Part shown: piece after piece, positions 5,122 to 6,509 of the stretch
Layout: the number at the start of each line of letters is the position of its first letter
Numbering within the stretch: the first letter of the stretch is position 1
Assembly: GCA_026785645.1 (NCBI GenBank)
Contig: JAJAZM010000013.1
Location: 1-6,509, forward strand
Length of the DNA stretch: 6,509 nt
Direction: 5' to 3'
Source of the DNA: Sphingomonas bacterium
GTDB taxonomy: Bacteria > Pseudomonadota > Alphaproteobacteria > Sphingomonadales > Sphingomonadaceae
Position numbers and translations under genes: made by a program
Notes under the pieces: generated by a model
Database searches by the model: none
What the model saw: the letters and a program-made list of their open reading frames with translations, nothing else
Told to the model about the DNA's origin: nothing

Positions 5122-6509
5122 TTGCGCCCCGCGTCGCTCTGGGCGCGGATCGCAGTGAACTCGCTCCCCGCCAGCCACTGGGGCCAGCGGTCGCTGTTGG
5201 CGATCGACTGGCCGACGCGGAACGCGGCGGTTGCTTCCTGCGCCGTCCCGGCAAAACTCCAGCGCGGGTCAAACTGGTCGCATGGCTGGTGGTAGCAATC
5301 GCGGTTGTAGGCGGCGACGATTCGCTCTCCCGACGCGCGTCCGCCCCTGACCAGGTCGCGCCCGGCGCGGAACGCGAGCGCCGGAACCCCGCGCTGGGCA
5401 AAGGGATAATGGTCAGATCGGAAATACCAGCCCGCTTCGGGGTTTGGCTCGGGCACGACCCGCTGGCCGCCGCGCGCCGCAGCACGGCGAAGCTCGGCTT
5501 CGAGGTCGGTCTGGCCGGGCCCGATCAGCTCGAGCGTATGTGACGCCGGAAGCACGACATGCGGATCGAGGTTGATCACTGCCGCTGTCCGGGCCAGCGG
5601 ATAGAGCGGGTGCGCGGCATAATATTCGGCGCCGAGCAGGCCTTTTTCTTCCGACGTCCAGGCTGCGAACAGCACGCTCCGACGCGGTCGCTTGGCTGCC
5701 GCGAACGCACGCGCGACCTCGATCAGTTCGGCGGTGCCGGTGGCATTGTCGACCGCGCCGTTGCGGATCGTGTCGCCACGCACGTCGGGGCCATTGTGGC
5801 CATTGGCATCCCAATGCGCGCCATATAGCAGATAGTCGCCGGCGCGGTCGGTCCCGCGCAACTTGCCGATCACGTTGCGGCTGATGAACGGGGTCGCCCG
5901 GTTCGACCCGCCGACCGACACGCTTGTGCCGCGCAAGGAAAAGGCGCGGAATTCCGGGTTGCGGGCGCGCGCCTTGAGGGCGGGCAGGCCGAGGCCAAGC
6001 TGCCGAAGCAGCGCCACCGCAACCTCGCGCCGGACGATCGCGCTGAAGCCGAGCGGCGATTGCTGCAGCGGCGTAAAGGCGATGCTCGGCAGGACGTCGC
6101 CACTGCCGGCCTGGGCGAACGGCCAGCTGAACGCGGCTTCCTCGTGAATGAACAGCACGCCCACCGCGCCGGCCTTGGCGGCGGCGGCAACCTTGGTTCC
6201 GCTCCGCCCCGAAAAGGCCAGCGCGCGCCCGCCGAAGCCGAGATTGCGACCCGCTTCCATGTCGGGGTCGTTGGCCAGCAGCACGGCGACCTTGCCGCGC
6301 ATGTCGACGCCGCGATAGGCGTCCCAGCCGCGCGCCGGATCGACGATCCCCCAACCGGCGAACACCAATGGCGCATCGGCCAGCTCGAAGCGTCCGCCAT
6401 TGCGCAACGACAAGGTTGAATCGGCGCCCAACCGAAGCTGCTGACTCCGGCCCGCAATCCGTACCGACAGGCTTGCCCCCGGCAACCGGTCGAGCCGCAC
6501 CAGCGGCAC
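5118..6509 (-). CDS. M28 family zinc metallopeptidase with PA domain, N-terminus outside the window
   Basis: This is an M28 (aminopeptidase Y/S-like) di-zinc exopeptidase, likely exported to the periplasm or beyond, removing N-terminal residues from peptides. The 463 visible residues begin with a PA-type domain (about 45-165; AGWGIVDP, GKVAVLLANDPD, AAAKAGAVGVLFIH). The peptidase domain follows: H232 and D234 (YGAHWDANG), bridging D254 (NGAVDNATGTAELIEVAR), general base E287 with ligand E288 (TSEEKGLLGAEYY), D315 (INLDPH) and H407 (CYHQPCD), so the full catalytic set is present. The reading frame stays open to the edge; the first codon, GTG, is probably an internal valine. Relatives are about 550 residues, so perhaps 80-100 residues including a signal peptide are missing. 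The only two cysteines visible, C405 and C410, flank H407. Confidence 0.92.
   Translation of the reverse strand: MPLVRLDRLPGASLSVRIAGRSQQLRLGADSTLSLRNGGRFELADAPLVFAGWGIVDPARGWDAYRGVDMRGKVAVLLANDPDMEAGRNLGFGGRALAFSGRSGTKVAAAAKAGAVGVLFIHEEAAFSWPFAQAGSGDVLPSIAFTPLQQSPLGFSAIVRREVAVALLRQLGLGLPALKARARNPEFRAFSLRGTSVSVGGSNRATPFISRNVIGKLRGTDRAGDYLLYGAHWDANGHNGPDVRGDTIRNGAVDNATGTAELIEVARAFAAAKRPRRSVLFAAWTSEEKGLLGAEYYAAHPLYPLARTAAVINLDPHVVLPASHTLELIGPGQTDLEAELRRAAARGGQRVVPEPNPEAGWYFRSDHYPFAQRGVPALAFRAGRDLVRGGRASGERIVAAYNRDCYHQPCDQFDPRWSFAGTAQEATAAFRVGQSIANSDRWPQWLAGSEFTAIRAQSDAGRN

Noticed and set aside
1..6509. Mobile element, CRISPR array, phage or defence island
   Set aside because: I found no transposase, integrase, nuclease, spaced direct repeats or terminal inverted repeats. 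Every gene but the small DUF465 pair belongs to a well-known chromosomal family, and composition is even across the window.

Overview
The window looks like ordinary, gene-dense chromosome from an alphaproteobacterium, most likely a sphingomonad (Sphingomonadales). The evidence is high GC content, a DksA whose zinc-finger positions read Cys-Thr-Ser-Ala instead of four cysteines, a DUF1465/RcdA homologue, a pair of small DUF465 (YdcH-like) proteins, and strong G/C preference at third codon positions. This is inference from gene content; no rRNA or other taxonomic marker is present. I see no tRNA, rRNA, insertion sequence, CRISPR array or phage gene.

Layout from left to right: the C-terminal part of a glutamine-hydrolysing asparagine synthase enters from the left edge (+). 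It converges on surE (-), and the two stop codons overlap in one CTAG. A 250-bp divergent intergenic region then separates surE from a dksA-family gene (+). That region holds a possible promoter with repeated TTAACT elements and a hairpin that would pair with part of the dksA Shine-Dalgarno sequence. After dksA and a GC-rich hairpin come two divergent DUF465 genes, one on each strand, separated by 157 bp with several competing hairpins. A DUF1465/RcdA-type gene follows (+). Next is a two-gene unit (+) of an iron-containing alcohol dehydrogenase and a hotdog-fold thioesterase, with overlapping ends. The thioesterase converges, again with overlapping stops, on a long M28 zinc aminopeptidase (-) that runs off the right edge before its N-terminus.

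Functionally this is mostly housekeeping and regulation. DksA acts on RNA polymerase in the (p)ppGpp response. SurE is a stationary-phase/stress nucleotidase. The RcdA homologue suggests the CtrA cell-cycle proteolysis pathway. The dehydrogenase and thioesterase probably act in the same pathway on alcohol/aldehyde and acyl-CoA substrates, but the substrate cannot be read from sequence. I do not see a clearly new multi-gene system. The points most worth a second look are the dksA leader structure, the CtrA-like half-site upstream of dksA, the divergent DUF465 pair with its structured spacer, and the cysteine pair around the zinc histidine of the peptidase.
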